Shown here one piece after another: positions 11,648-23,061 of a DNA stretch of 64,000 bases. The first letter of the stretch is position 1; each line of letters opens with the position of its first letter. Under the pieces are notes generated by a model. The model did no database searches and was not told the origin of the DNA. It worked only from the letters and a program-made list of their open reading frames with translations. The translations under genes and the position numbers were made by a program. This stretch comes from Karstenula rhodostoma CBS 690.94 (taxonomy: Eukaryota; Ascomycota; Dothideomycetes; Pleosporales; Didymosphaeriaceae), in contig MU001497.1 in NCBI GenBank assembly GCA_010093485.1, forward strand, positions 1,613,031 through 1,677,030, written 5' to 3'.

Positions 11648-12604
11648 TTTCTCAATTGCTCCAATTCCGCACATTCCTGTTGATCTGCTATCAAAGTCTT
11701 AACCCAGGTCGTCAGGGGAGTACACTGGTGCCATTAGTGCGATGGTAGCCTATTAGCCGAAATGAAAGTCGAGAACCAGCGGGGATGAGAATCCATCGGG
11801 GTCCTGTATGAGGATGGTAGTTCCTCGAAGTTGGACTCGCCCTCATGCTGTCGCCTGCGCACGGCCAGTGATGCCTCCAGTGATGCCTCCAGTGTTACGT
11901 CCAACAGTGAACGTACCAACTCGCGTGGGGCTAGCGTGCGGGTACGTCGGGAAAGTGTTGAACCAATGTCAGAAAACGGCCCCAAACGCCCCTGAGAGCT
12001 TGAACTTTGTACCTACACCAGCAATTCTCCGCAGGCAACATCGCTCGAAAAGGGTTGTTAACACGCAATGACATCGATAGTGACAGACCATCGAAATTTA
12101 GTAGTCAGCATTTTGGATGGTGGGTTATTGGCTATGTGGAAATCTGTCAACTATCGCGGATGTGTTCGGACCAGGAACTCGATTTCGATGAGATGAATAT
12201 CCGAGCTGACTGCTAACTCGCTCGCAAATGATTCCCTCGGTAGCTGTCGGGGAATTTGTACGATCCAGCGCTAGGATCTCATCAAGCATATCGCGCCGTC
12301 CCGCTGGAGACGTTTCATGGCCACGCCCTCGAACAACAATCATGCACCCCACGTTTCCGACCACCCAGCTCTGAACATTTTTGTTTCTAGTCTGCTGTGT
12401 TTTTGGGACTGTACAGCCCAACTCCACTCGATTCGCGGCAGCAGTCAAGAAGGTTGGGGAAAAGATGGAGCCAAAATATAACTGCGTAAACGAATATCCA
12501 AAATCATATATACAAAGCGCGCGATCGCATACTGACAGAATCCAGCCTCTCGACACTCCCTTCGTAAACGCTGCCGTCTCTTTGTGTCCATGTAGTGTCC
12601 ACAT
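11648..12604. other. Intergenic region between LysM and cutinase genes
   Basis: About 950 bp without a supported gene. Near 11866-11893 a 12-bp unit (ccagtgatgcct) is repeated about 2.3 times. Other ORFs are short and unrecognised. Confidence 0.5.
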
Positions 12605-13395
12605 CTAAGCCACCATCCCTACAGCGACCTTTGCCATCTTCTTAGCCAAATCGCCCGCCTCCCGCTTCGCCGCCATCTCCGCCCTCTTCGCCTTCTTCGC
12701 CGCCATCGCCGCCTGCGCCTTCTGAACCAAGAAGGCCGAACCGTCAGCCGCGTTCGCACCGTACGACAGATGCGGCGCCAAAATGACCAGCGACCCGGTG
12801 CACACCAGATCGCCGGGGGCGCAGATGATTTTTGTCTTTTTGGGGTCGAAGCCGGGGATCTGGCCCTTGTCCTGGGTGTTCTGGGTGTCGCCGTAGAGGA
12901 TGACGCCAGCGATCTGGCTCTGGACGGCTGGGTCGAGCGACTCGATGGCGCGGTGGGAGACGGCGGCGCCCTGGGAGTAGCCGCCGGCGAGGATGACGCT
13001 GTCCGGGCACTGCGTCGCCATCTGCGTGAGGATCGTGGCCATGGCTTGCTTGGACTGCGCGTCGGTCCCGCCGGGCAGGGCGTTGGGTGCGAGCGCCGCC
13101 GCGTACTCGATGCCTTCTGTTGCGACGCTTCCAGCGCCCAAGGCCGCCTTGATGCCGTCTGAGGTCTGCGGCCCGCAAACGGTACCCTGGGCGCATCAGT
13201 GTGGGATTCTCATGCTCGCGGTTTGGGGCTCACCATGTTGCCGATCTCGGTGGAGCCGCGAGCGAATGCGAACATCACGTCTTTGCAACCACCCTTGGTG
13301 AATTCGTTGGCGGTCGATCCAGTCGCCCGCTTTTCGATAGGTGTGGCTGCTGCCAGAGCCGTCAAGGCCAGGGTGAGCAATGTTTGGGTGTACAT
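12605..13395 (-). CDS. Cutinase (secreted serine esterase, CE5)
   Basis: Hydrolyses cutin polyester or related short esters outside the cell. Two exons, 13395-13234 and 13186-12605, with a 47-nt intron, encode 247 aa. A signal peptide spans residues 1-18, with a Lys-Arg site at 22-23 that suits Kex2 propeptide processing. The catalytic serine sits in GGYSQG at about residue 125. The Asp is in the disulphide loop CAPGDLVC near residue 180, and the His in APHLSYG near residue 193, so the triad is intact. The domain ends around residue 208. An unusual Ala/Lys/Arg-rich helical tail of about 39 residues follows, which ordinary cutinases lack. It lies near a LysM gene in the same orientation. Confidence 0.93.
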
Positions 13396-15552
13396 GGTGA
13401 ACTATCAAAAGTATGGGTGTTGGTAAGTTGCGAAATGAATGTTGTGAGAGAAGTATAGAGAATAGATAGTCTCGAAATGAATGTTGTAAGAGAAGTATAA
13501 AGAATAGAGAGATGTGCCCAAGGGGGTAGGCGGAGATGGCCAGCTGCTGGTTGTTACAAGGCTGCAGAGGTGTATACTTATACGCTCACGCCGGCGCGAT
13601 GCCATACATTATGCCTCGGTATATGGAGCGCCACTACGGGGGAGTTGCTCGCCAATTCATAGCCAAGACTGCATCAGACGGGATGATGCAGGTACATAAA
13701 AAACAACATCATGCAGAGGAGAGCGTTCTCTGCCATCTAAGGTAGAAATACAAGGTCCCTCCTGGACACGAAGTCGTTGAGCCGAGGAAGACTCAAGATA
13801 CGATAGGCGGAGAGTTGTCGAGAGGACCGTTCCAGGATACGATACTAGGTGGAATCAAGCATGGACGTCTGTTCATGTGTGGTACCCGGTATTGTCTGTA
13901 ACACCACCTCAGTGGTGGCCCATGTATGTGACTAGGAAGTTCCTGCTTGGCAATTTGTCCGCGGCATCCGCACCAGTATCAAGTTTCACATTTGGTGGTC
14001 AGATCGAGCACAATTGTGTTTGTCGGAATCTCTTTCACCAAGAGAGCAGCTGAAAGAGTCAGTACGGCTAGCTCCCGGTGGGTATCGTACAACAGTGTCC
14101 GCCATTTGCTTTGGATTAAGTTGCGCTGGCTTGCCGTCACAGATGACCTCTGCATGCTGCTAGTGTTGTGCAATTGAGACAAACCACAGTTCCTCGCCGA
14201 CCGAGATGTTTCCAGCGGTCGTGAGAGTTAGCTCGAGTGTCAAGCTAAATATGGACGCCGGATTTGTGGATGCGTGACAGGGATGACCGTGGACGACCAA
14301 ACATCAAACGGAAATTACCAAACACTGTCGAGTCTGGAGTCGGAGCGCTCAGCAAACCGATGCAATTCGTCAAAAGGCGAGTCTAACCCTCTTTTACGAT
14401 GGTTGCTGCTTGTCGATCTTTTTTTCTTTTTTTAGATTCGCGATTGCCAGAAGCAAATGTTTGTACGCCAGTGGTAGTGGTGTTTCAGACTAGCAAAGGT
14501 GCGCTCTCTTTGACACCACGAGCTTCGGTTTAGAGTTTCTAGAAGCCTTCTAGTCATGTCGCAAGGCGTTTCAGACCATATTGACTCTTGGGCCTCGGTA
14601 ACCGACTCATGGTCTGATCTTGGAAAATTCCAAAAGATCCGACGTTTGAGAAAGTTCCACCACGAGACCTGCCGGAGGTTTTGGAAACCAGATCGGCGCA
14701 AGGCCTGAACATGGAGAATACTCCGCTTCCGCTGGGTTTGCTGTGTGCTGGCAACTGTGAAGGGACAAGGGGGATTGATGATCCGCTCATTTGGTCACAT
14801 CGTCTGCAGCCTCGCACTTGCTACAACCCACTGTCGCCTTTTGATCAAGCAAATTGACAAAGACATATCATTCTCGAAGGAATCTTTTCCAGGTAAATAG
14901 GATGCGCCAACGGCGCTGAGCGCGAGCATTGAGAAGCTTCTAGTTATGTTAGACTGCTCCGTTTCCAAGAAGATGCAAACTGAAAAGGCAGAGAAAGCTT
15001 TAAAGAGGCCGAGAGACTACTGCTTGATCGAAAGGAGTTGCCGCAGCTTGCAGAAGCTCACGAAGAGTCAACAATTGATCGAAAGGAAAATGAAAGGTTT
15101 CGTTGCTCCATGATCGCCCATCCGGCTTCCAAGAGGCCCAAAGTCCCAAGCTAACATTTCAACGCCGTGGAGCCTGAGATGACTGCTAAAAGGCGTACGG
15201 CAGCCAGCCGCTACAGGAATCATAGTGATGAACGTCGCTCTGGCCTGCGCGGGGACCCATATGGACTGGGTCGTCAAATTCACGTCAGAACAGCAGCAAC
15301 AGAAACCTGCTCAAATGAATTCCTTTCCATTCCCTTCCATTCCGCACGTCACATTACCCCCCGTCCTCCTTAGCGATAGATACCAGCCGTGTTTGACAAG
15401 AAGACGGCGTACCCGGTCGCTTTTCTTCGCGCACCAGCCAAGATATCGTCTTGGCAGAAAGTGAAATGGCATTTTGACATCAGCGTAGATGGAGATGACT
15501 GCACGCCGAACATGCAGCTTCTCACCCTACGTCACCCCCGTACATATATCGC
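13396..15552. other. Gene-poor 2.2-kb region with possible gene relic
   Basis: No supported intact gene. At 14554-14706 on the plus strand a 50-codon ORF begins at ATG and encodes a W-, R- and K-rich peptide (SWASVTDSWSDLGKF). Downstream to about 15110 the reading frames are broken but keep patches of coding-like text, including two copies of tgatcgaaagga 52 bp apart near 15024 and 15076. This could be a decayed gene or chance. Confidence 0.4.
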
Positions 15553-16598
15553 CTACTCCTGAGGTTCGGGAACAGGCTCCGTGGTATGAGTACCGCCGCA
15601 CGAAGAACACGGAAAACCCTGAGCCAGGAAAACTTTGTGGTAGTAGCGTTTAGATAGCGGTCCGTGGTCTTTCACCCCGCAGTTAGGGCAGGCTCGTCCC
15701 ATACCCGCGCCGTTTCTGGACTCGACGTATGCGCAGTCGCGCGGCCCAGCGTGGACATATTGGCACTTGTCGCACATGAAAAGGTGCTCGGATGTGTCTC
15801 TTGTCTTGGGCCTGGCTAGCAGGAGGTCGGTTGCCAGGTCCGCGTTGGAGCGGAGGATGTCGACCATGGTGTCTTTTTCGAGAATCGTTGCCAGCAAGGC
15901 GGGCCGACTCGTTACCGAATTGATGACTAGACTCCGCAGTTCCAAATGGGTTGGCAGTTCGGTTGTGGTGTAGTCGTATATCAGTGCGGCAATTGCGATC
16001 CAGTCCTCGCTCTTCACTCCCGGGACCAGTTTTGCAAAGGAGGTACTGGCTAGCTTGTATAGCGACGGACAGTCGTATTTGTCAGCGAGAGTAGCGACCT
16101 GTGCATGGAGAAGGGTCCCGGGCGTGGTGTACTTCAAGGTGTTGTAGCCTGCCTCGTAGAAATACGACACCATGCAATCAAGCGCATCCGCCATCTCGAT
16201 GTCATCCTCCAAGGTTATAATGCTAGTCTCTGTCTCCTAGATAGAAGCGTCTGTTAAATACCAGCATTTGTTCAAGAGTACAGCTACTCACTTTAAATCC
16301 GATTGTGACAACGTTGTGGAACCATTTCGAGTGGCAGCACGCGATAGCTTTGTGAATCTGCCAACTCCTCTCGCCAAATTTCAACGTGAGGTCTGAGAAA
16401 TTGCCCGCGGTCAAATACCTGCGGTATGTTACTAACAGTAGATATCAGAAGGATATCAGAAGGAGCAAGCATGTGGGCCATCGGAAGAAGCATATTACAT
16501 GATTGCACTCACGCATCTCTTGGCTTGGATACCAGTCGCCTCGGAGGAGCTCAAGGTACTGACGTTGAAATGTCGCGTATATAGTTCTCGGCAGCCAT
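15553..16598 (-). CDS. BTB/POZ protein with C-terminal Cys-rich module
   Basis: Three exons, 16598-16564, 16418-16292 and 16236-15553, give 281 aa. The short first exon is inferred from the ATG at 16598, a GTCAGT donor and matching phase; its alternatives are weaker. The BTB core is clear at about residues 13-115: AGNFSDLTLKFG, QIHKAIACCHSKWF, MVSYFYEAGY and the LYKLA region. BTB domains mediate dimerisation and often Cullin-3 or transcription-factor contacts. The last ~65 residues contain C-x2-C pairs (MCDKCQYVH, RACPNCG, FPCSSCGG) that suggest zinc binding. Proteins of this fungal type are abundant and largely uncharacterised. Intron 1 contains a tandem duplication of gatatcagaag. Confidence 0.8.
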
Positions 16599-16906
16599 GG
16601 CTGATTAGGTGGATGGTCGGATCCGTGGAGTAGGAACGGAGACGTGTAAGTACGGGGGGTGTATTTCTTGGCGGCCGTGACGTGTAGTCGGCTGCCCTAC
16701 AACATAGTGTCTGACGATGACAACGAAGCAGAGTACAAGTACACGGTGGAAGAATAGCGGGACGAACGGCAGTGCGAGTGACATTCGTAATCCTTGGCTC
16801 GTGTGCTCAATCATTGCAACATTGAACCCCACACTAGCCCCTCTTGGAATCCCGCACGCGTGCACCTCCACCACCACCATCCACCCACCCACACAACACC
16901 CCAACA
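16599..16906. other. Short divergent intergenic region, BTB gene and GON7
   Basis: About 308 bp separate the two divergent starts. A C/A-rich stretch (ccaccaccatccacccaccc) directly precedes GON7, as is common in fungal 5' UTRs. Confidence 0.5.
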
Positions 16907-17158
16907 ATGCCTTCCTTGACTGCAACCTACGCTGCCCCCTCTGCGTCCGACCCACCTTTCACCCACGAGCTCCCTCCCCTCCCCGCTGCTACCGACACCC
17001 CAGCCCGCACCGCCTACCTCGCCGCGCTCCAGTCCGCTACAAAAGCGCTGCAAGACGACATCAACGCGTTTCTGACGCAGAAAATGGCAGACGACAAGAC
17101 CGCTGCTGATGCAAAGGAAGAAGAGAACTACGGCGAGGAGGTTGTGGATGCGGAGTGA
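16907..17158 (+). CDS. GON7: KEOPS/EKC complex subunit Gon7
   Basis: Single exon, 83 aa. It matches the fungal Gon7 pattern: N-terminal LTATY, a short linker, a helix with AYLAALQSATKALQDDINAFLTQKM, and the acidic end KEEENYGEEVVDAE. Gon7 is the small, partly disordered subunit that binds Pcc1 in KEOPS. That complex makes t6A37 on ANN-decoding tRNAs and affects telomeres and transcription. The frame is open upstream to 16844, but the first true ATG is at 16907 and starts the conserved block. The gene converges on VPS39. Confidence 0.85.
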   Translation: MPSLTATYAAPSASDPPFTHELPPLPAATDTPARTAYLAALQSATKALQDDINAFLTQKMADDKTAADAKEEENYGEEVVDAE

Positions 17159-17710
17159 GAGCAATCGACAATTGCACGGCAGGCGTTGCGCGCGAAGCGC
17201 ATCGTGGGAGAAGGAACATACACGTTTTGGACCGACCATCCGCGCGCGCCAGATCAGACCCAGATTCGAAGTGTGCGCCCACGGCAGGCCGTGCTATGCC
17301 CGAAGAATCCCACACGCCCGCTTCACTTGGTTGGGAGATACCAACCACCGCGCCCAGCTGCATACACCGCCGTGTGCCATCGCTACGGTCCTGCCTAGCG
17401 ATTTCCAAACGTATAAAGCCGTGTTTCGTGTGGAGACGGCATATCGTGTTGCGTGGGCAGATGCTTCGAAGAGGAAATGGAGGGAAAGGTCAAGGACGGG
17501 GTACGACGAGTGGGAGAGGAAGTGTTAACCAAGAGCCGCGGATGGGTGGATGTGACAAAGGACAACAACCTCAGGAAGGAAGGACGGAAGCGCTGCTAGA
17601 ACGTTCCGGGCCCGTGCAGCGAGCGGTACGGTACATAGATAGACTACACACATTCATCAACCCTAACCACCCACCCACCAAGCAAGCAACGGGTATAAAA
17701 CCATGCCACC
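17159..17710. other. Convergent intergenic region between GON7 and VPS39
   Basis: About 550 bp, presumably the 3' UTRs of both genes. ORFs here have no recognisable content. Confidence 0.5.
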
Positions 17711-20700
17711 CTACCTCCACCCCACCCCCTCCTTCTCCCCAGCCCCAGTCCCACCCGCCGTCTTCCTCCTCCCCACACTCCCCCTCAAACACCCCGAATG
17801 CACCACCCCCCCATCCGCATAAACCCTAATCGCACTCCCCCCAAACCGCTTATGACAAACAGCACAGTGCCTCTCCTCAGTGATGACGACTCTCCGATTC
17901 AAGCCCCCGGGCACCTTCCTCCCCCTCCCATCCACACTGTTCGCATCGCCGAGCAGCACGGCAGCCTCGACCTCGACCTTCTCCACGCCCCGCAGCCGCG
18001 CGACAATGCGCTCGGAGTTGAGGAGGGAGTTCGCGCTGCGGATGCGCCCGCGGAAGTAGGAGGCTAGGTCTTTGACGGGCAGGGAGGGCGGGACGAGGTC
18101 GAGGGTTGTGTTTGCGGGGAGGCGCGCGCCGTGGCGGGAGAGGAGGGCGAGGGCGGGCGGCCAGTTGGGCGCGTGCGGGTGGGGTGGTGCGAGGTAGAGG
18201 GAGAGGAGGACGTGGTAGATTGAGGGTTCGGGGGCTTCTGGTGGGGGTTGGGGCGGGGATGTGGATGAGGGGTGGAAAGAGGAGTGGGTGGGGGAGGAGG
18301 GCGGGACGGTGGAGAGGTAGGTTGCGTTGCAGTATCTGGGGGGCGTTAGTTAAGTCGAGGGAAAAAAAAAGAGGAGGGTGCGTACTCTTCGGCTTTGGCG
18401 TAGTCTTTCATGTCGAAGACGTAGATCTGCAGGGCTTGTTTGTGGTTGCCCATCTTGCTGAGCACGACGGCGCGCGCGTCGTAGTAGTCTGCGTCGTCCG
18501 CGGGCAGCTGCCTGAATACGCGCATGGTGTTGTAGTTTGTGCTCGTCTTGAGGAACGTCTGCAGTCGGTCTCTCCATCGTTGCTTCTCCTCGTCATCCTC
18601 GAAGTCGTGAGCCCTGAGCCTCTCCAGGAACAGGTCGACCAGCTTTTGATGGAACTCCGGCGTCAGATCGTTCAGCTCCTCAATGATGTGTTCGAGGTAC
18701 TTCACAGCAAGCTTCGCGTCGATCTTTTCTAGGAACTCAACCACTTGGTGACGAGGAAGCGTTTCCGCATTCTCGGTATCCGCAAGGAACACTTCCATGC
18801 CAAGCTTAGGATCGGTCCGCAGCGGCCACTCTGCAAATTCGAGGATGAGGTCTATCATCTCGGGTGGTAGCTGTTGCAAATAACCTACAGTTCGCTGGGG
18901 GCCTTGAAGCGCGGATGAGACTTCCTCCTCTGCTTCGTTCTTCCCGAATTTCGCGAGGAGCTCCAACGCTTGACGGTGCAGTCTCTTGCCGTGGAGGAAA
19001 TCGATCAGGTCGGCGTACCGACCAGTTTCGTAGAGCTTCTCTTGAACTACGCCCGGTTCGCAGAAGTTGGGGAGACGGAATAACGGACCAGCGAGACCTG
19101 GGCTTGCCAGCATGTACGCCCGGAAGAGGGTGGTGTCGACCAGCTGAGCTGCTTTCAGAAGCTCGGCGGCCCAGTCGACGTGCGCAAGTGGCGTTGTCGT
19201 TTGTATGAAGCAGTGGAACGGCGGCTTGTACTCTTCCGCTTGGCTTTCGCTTTGCTGAGGCAGTGCCTCTTTCAACGTACCATCAATATCGATGTAGCGC
19301 TTGATCTGGACCCGACACTGTGCCAGATACGACTGCAACGCGTGCACCGCGAGCTTCAAGTCTTTGCCCTCAAGGGTCTTGTCCGGTAGAATGGTTTCCG
19401 AAGTCTTCCCTCTGATGCTAGCGGCGTCGTTCGCGTTCGCGTCTTCTTTTGAGTTGGTTAGTGCCGATTTGATAGATGCAGTATCCGAATCCGTCTTCTT
19501 GTGGCCCACCAGTCTGCCCATCATCGAACGCCCGATGGTGTTCACTGCCGTCGAAGGCGCTTCCTTGCTCTCAACCGGCGCCTTGTCTCCATTGGTCGTC
19601 TCCTCTTCATCGACAACACTGTCGTCATCTTTCACGCTCTCTACCGAGGAGTAGTTGCCTGCGATAGACTTGGGATATAGTGCAATGACACGCTCTGGAG
19701 GCGCTTTTGCGTCCGTGAAAAGATCCATGGCTTCGCGAAACTTGCGTAGCTCGAATAAAGCCCCCGCCTTGAGCATCATGATCTCTCGTATTCTGTCTTC
19801 CTTGTCGAGAAGAAGGGTATCTTCCAGTATGTTTAGCAAACTTAGAGCCTCGTCGAAACGACCATTGGCCACAAGATCATCGATCTGCGACTCATAGCTC
19901 TGGGCGCCCATCCTCCAGATACATCGATCGCTGCCCACGAGGAAGCCTTTCCCAGCATGTGCTAAGCTGATGTTCGGTTGCGGGACATGGAGGAAGTTCG
20001 CATTTGGCAGGGCAATGGCTTGCAGGAGATTGAGGGTATCCGGGTTTCTGATCTCTAGTCCCCCTTTCGCCGGTGGCTGTAGCGACAGCATGTACGGGTA
20101 CGAGTATGCGAGGCTCTCCGGTGCCGATGGCCAGGGTACCTGTCGCTTGTCGAGGGCATTTCCGTCGCTGTCGATGAACAGGCTGTTGACGTCCTTTGCC
20201 AACAGCATCTCGCCCTCTTGCAGTCTTGTTGCCATGGGCTTTGGAACCCAGCTCCCCATGCCCATGTAGCCCATGCCCGACGAAGAGACGGCGCCGAATC
20301 TGGTGCCACCCGGCCCACCAGCTTCGCCCAAGGGACCCGGCTTGACGATGTCCTGGACTTCCTGGCTCTCGACGTTGACCATGACGAATCCAGGATCCAT
20401 GCCAGCAACAATCTTGGTGCCCGTCGCCCACGTCAGGCTCTTAACCGAAGCGACGAGGGTGATCTCGGCAGCATCGCCGCTCAGCTCCATGTCCTGCCAG
20501 GTCCACAGTATGATCTTCCGCTTGACGGCGACGGCCAGCCTGCTCATGATGGTCGGGATGCCCGTGTCGGGATCCTTGACGATGTTACTCGTCACGGCGA
20601 AGGTGGTTGCGCCCCGGGTCCGCTCCAGCTTCTCCTGCAGGGCATACGTCTGCAGGTCGTAGACGGAGACATGGTTGTCCGACAGCGACAAGAGGATGCT

Positions 20701-21053
20701 GGCTTCCTTGATGATGGCCAGCTGCTGCACCGGGCGGCGCGAGAACTTGTCCTCCTCGCGCAGCAGGTCTACCGGCTTGACCTTGGGCGCCTGCGACTCG
20801 GGCCCGTCGCCGCCGTTCTGCTCGCCATTCTGCGCGGGCTGCTCGTCGTCTTCGGTGGTCTCGTTGACGCGGTAGATGCGCAGCGAGCCCGTGTTCAGGC
20901 CCACGAGCACTCGGTTGCCTGCGTGCCGTCAGTGAGTGTCTCGCCGGCAGACGGCCAGGGTTGGTGCACACCGTAGGCGAGGATGGATTCGATCTTGGAC
21001 TTGTCGCGCGCCTTCAGCTCGATAATCGGCCGGGCCGTGAAAGCGGACAGCAT
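17711..21053 (-). CDS. VAM6: Vacuolar sorting protein Vam6/Vps39
   Basis: Three exons, 21053-20972, 20918-18386 and 18335-17711, with introns of 53 and 50 nt, encode 1079 aa. Vps39 is a HOPS tethering subunit on vacuoles and late endosomes that binds Rab7/Ypt7, and it also makes vacuole-mitochondrion contacts. The N-terminus (MLSAFTARPI, KIESILAYG, VLVGLNTGSLRIY) starts a CNH domain of roughly 330 residues. A helical clathrin-repeat region follows (DDLVANGRFDEALSLL, FREAMDLFTDAK). The Vps39 domain 1 region includes TLFRAYMLASPGLAGPLFRLPNFC. The last exon supplies domain 2: YHVLLSLYL, LLSRHGARLP, YFRGRIRSANSLLN and the zinc-type end EERHCAVCHKRFGGSAI, VVHSGC. A 24-residue tail after that Cys is low complexity. 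Confidence 0.95.
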
Positions 21054-21955
21054 GGTGAGGGCGGCAGAGCGAGGCGATTCATTACGCTGCGGTCATGGTG
21101 CTATGTGTGCGGCGGCGTTGGTGCTGTTGAGCTCCATACTCCTAGCTGTGTGCATGCGCCGCGGCCGTTCATCGTCATGGCTGCGGTGAGGCTTGGCCCG
21201 TGCACCACGTGCGTGGACGGCCCCGTTTTACACGACTGACAAGCACGCAACACAACACGCATGGCTTGTTTGGAGGAAACACGTCTGTAGCAGGGTGTTC
21301 CTTGTCTCCATACGACTCCATGCCAGCTCACCGTCCACGTATTGAGTAACAAAATTCTTTCAATTCGTGGTATGGAAAGGAACTTTTGGGGGTATCTGAG
21401 AGCAACCAAGAAAGTACTATACACAATGAATTGCTGACGAAGATACTGAGAGCCTCTCCAAGTCTCCTGAGAGGCGCAGCCGCATTTGGGCCGATGAGAA
21501 GGGTTGATGATGAAGAGGCGAAGATTCGCCTCGAATCCATGAACGCCATGAGCTTGTGTCGCTCCGTATCCAATGAAGAAAGAAAACCACGTGACGGGGT
21601 ATTGGGATATCGCAGAACCACAGAAGCCATTTGGTAACTTACCACGAGTCGAAGAGAAGTAAGCAAGTTTCGTGAAGGGGAAGCGAAATCGAAAAGTGAA
21701 AGAAACACGCGCCAAGCTCATCACCGCCATACCCACTACAACACCGGCGTACACTTTGCTTCTTTGCTTACACACCGATCGTCGTCCGGCCAACGAGTGT
21801 CGGTGACAGGTAGTAGCACATGTCATCCTTTGGATGTCCTTTGTTCAAGGGGTCGTCGAGGTTGGGGTCCGTGGTCAGAAATCGATGCGTAAGGCAAGCG
21901 AAGAACGAATGCTTGATGTGGTTGCCGGCGGTTGCGCAGGTAGACGGTGGGCGTC
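21054..21955. other. Intergenic region upstream of VPS39
   Basis: About 900 bp between two minus-strand genes. A minus-strand ORF at 21101-21826 has no domain and no supporting structure, and I do not call it. Confidence 0.5.
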
Positions 21956-23061
21956 CTAGAGCGACTCGTCGAGCGCGTCGAGGAGCTCCTGGTTGAGGAG
22001 CTGCGGAATGTCCTCCTCCTCGATCTCGTCGACGGGAAGGTAGACGTCCTCCATGGTGGGGATGCACTGGACTTGGTCAAGCGGGTATTGCTCGACTACC
22101 TGCGAGTTTGTTAGATAATGCAATCGCAAGTGACAACGTCAAAGTACTCACCTGGAGCTGGCCCCACGGAATAGTCGGTGCGCCTTGCTCACGAGGGAGC
22201 GGAAGGAAGCGACCGCAGGCTGTCTTGGCTCGGTCATCGCCTTCCCACTTCATCTCCGGGAGAGTTGGCCAGGGAGCAATCTCGTCCTTGTTGTGCTGCC
22301 AGTCCAGGCACCAAATAGTCTTCATGCCGAGCACACGTGAGAGATTGCCTTTCATGTATAGGTTGGACTCAGGAATGAACTTGGCTGGTTGCTGTTAGAT
22401 GCCTGTCTGTGCAAAGTCTACCGAAGGAACACTTACAAATGGAATCATCCCTCTTGGGGTCAGGGTGAGGTGCCTGGACGGCACGCTCGAGCTCCTTTTG
22501 CTTCACAGCCCGATCCAGTGCAGCTTTCTTCGATGCGAGCATTCCCTCCTTGTGAGCAGTGTAGTCCTGCAGCTTCCACTTCGCGACCTCGCTGTTCTTG
22601 AAGAGACGACGCATGGAGTTGCGTATGATGATGAACTCTTGGTGGAGCTGGGCTTCGGAAGACACCCAGGTGCGTGAGCTGCGGAACCCGCTACCGGCGA
22701 AAGGATTTGCGGGGTGCCCATAGCCATGTCCGAAATCATTGCGAGGTCTCAGCGGACGCAGGTCTCGAGGCGCGAGCGGGCTAGAATGCTCAGGACCGGG
22801 GTTGGAATTGGGGACGAAATGGCCGCCAGCTTTCCAGAAGCGGGAGCCTGTAATCGCGGAGAGGTCGCTGCCCTCGATTGGTGAGCTGATGGGAGAAGTC
22901 ACCCTCGGAGACTCATCGGATGGCTGCGCGCCCTCAGGGCTATCGCCCTGGAGCGTTTGGCTACCCTCTGAAGAACATGACGATGACGAGACGTTCTCCT
23001 GCAACTCCACTCCGCCGCCCTCTGGAAACTCCCCACGCAAGTGGTTATTCTGGGAAGCCAT
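21956..23061 (-). CDS. Conserved fungal protein of unknown function
   Basis: Three exons, 23061-22437, 22384-22152 and 22099-21956, with two 52-nt introns, encode 333 aa. The first ~120 residues are Ser/Pro/Gly-rich and probably disordered. A basic helical stretch follows (SMRRLFKNSEVAKWKLQDYTAHK). The C-terminal half is compact and looks strongly constrained: FIPESNLYMKGNLSRVLGMK, TIWCLDWQHNKDEIAPWPT, EMKWEGDDRAKTACGRFLPL, PREQGAPTIPWGQLQ and YPLDQV. It ends in an acidic tail. I recall similar unnamed proteins across ascomycetes but know of no function. No signal peptide or membrane segment is seen. Confidence 0.8.

Noticed and set aside
16411..16600. Alternative first exon for the BTB gene reading FQRQYLELLRGDW
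   Set aside because: Its frame has no upstream ATG, whereas the ATG at 16598 with donor GTCAGT fits phase and gives a normal BTB start.
21101..21826. 241-codon minus-strand ORF upstream of VPS39
   Set aside because: No recognisable domain, no good ATG context, mixed composition; probably chance.
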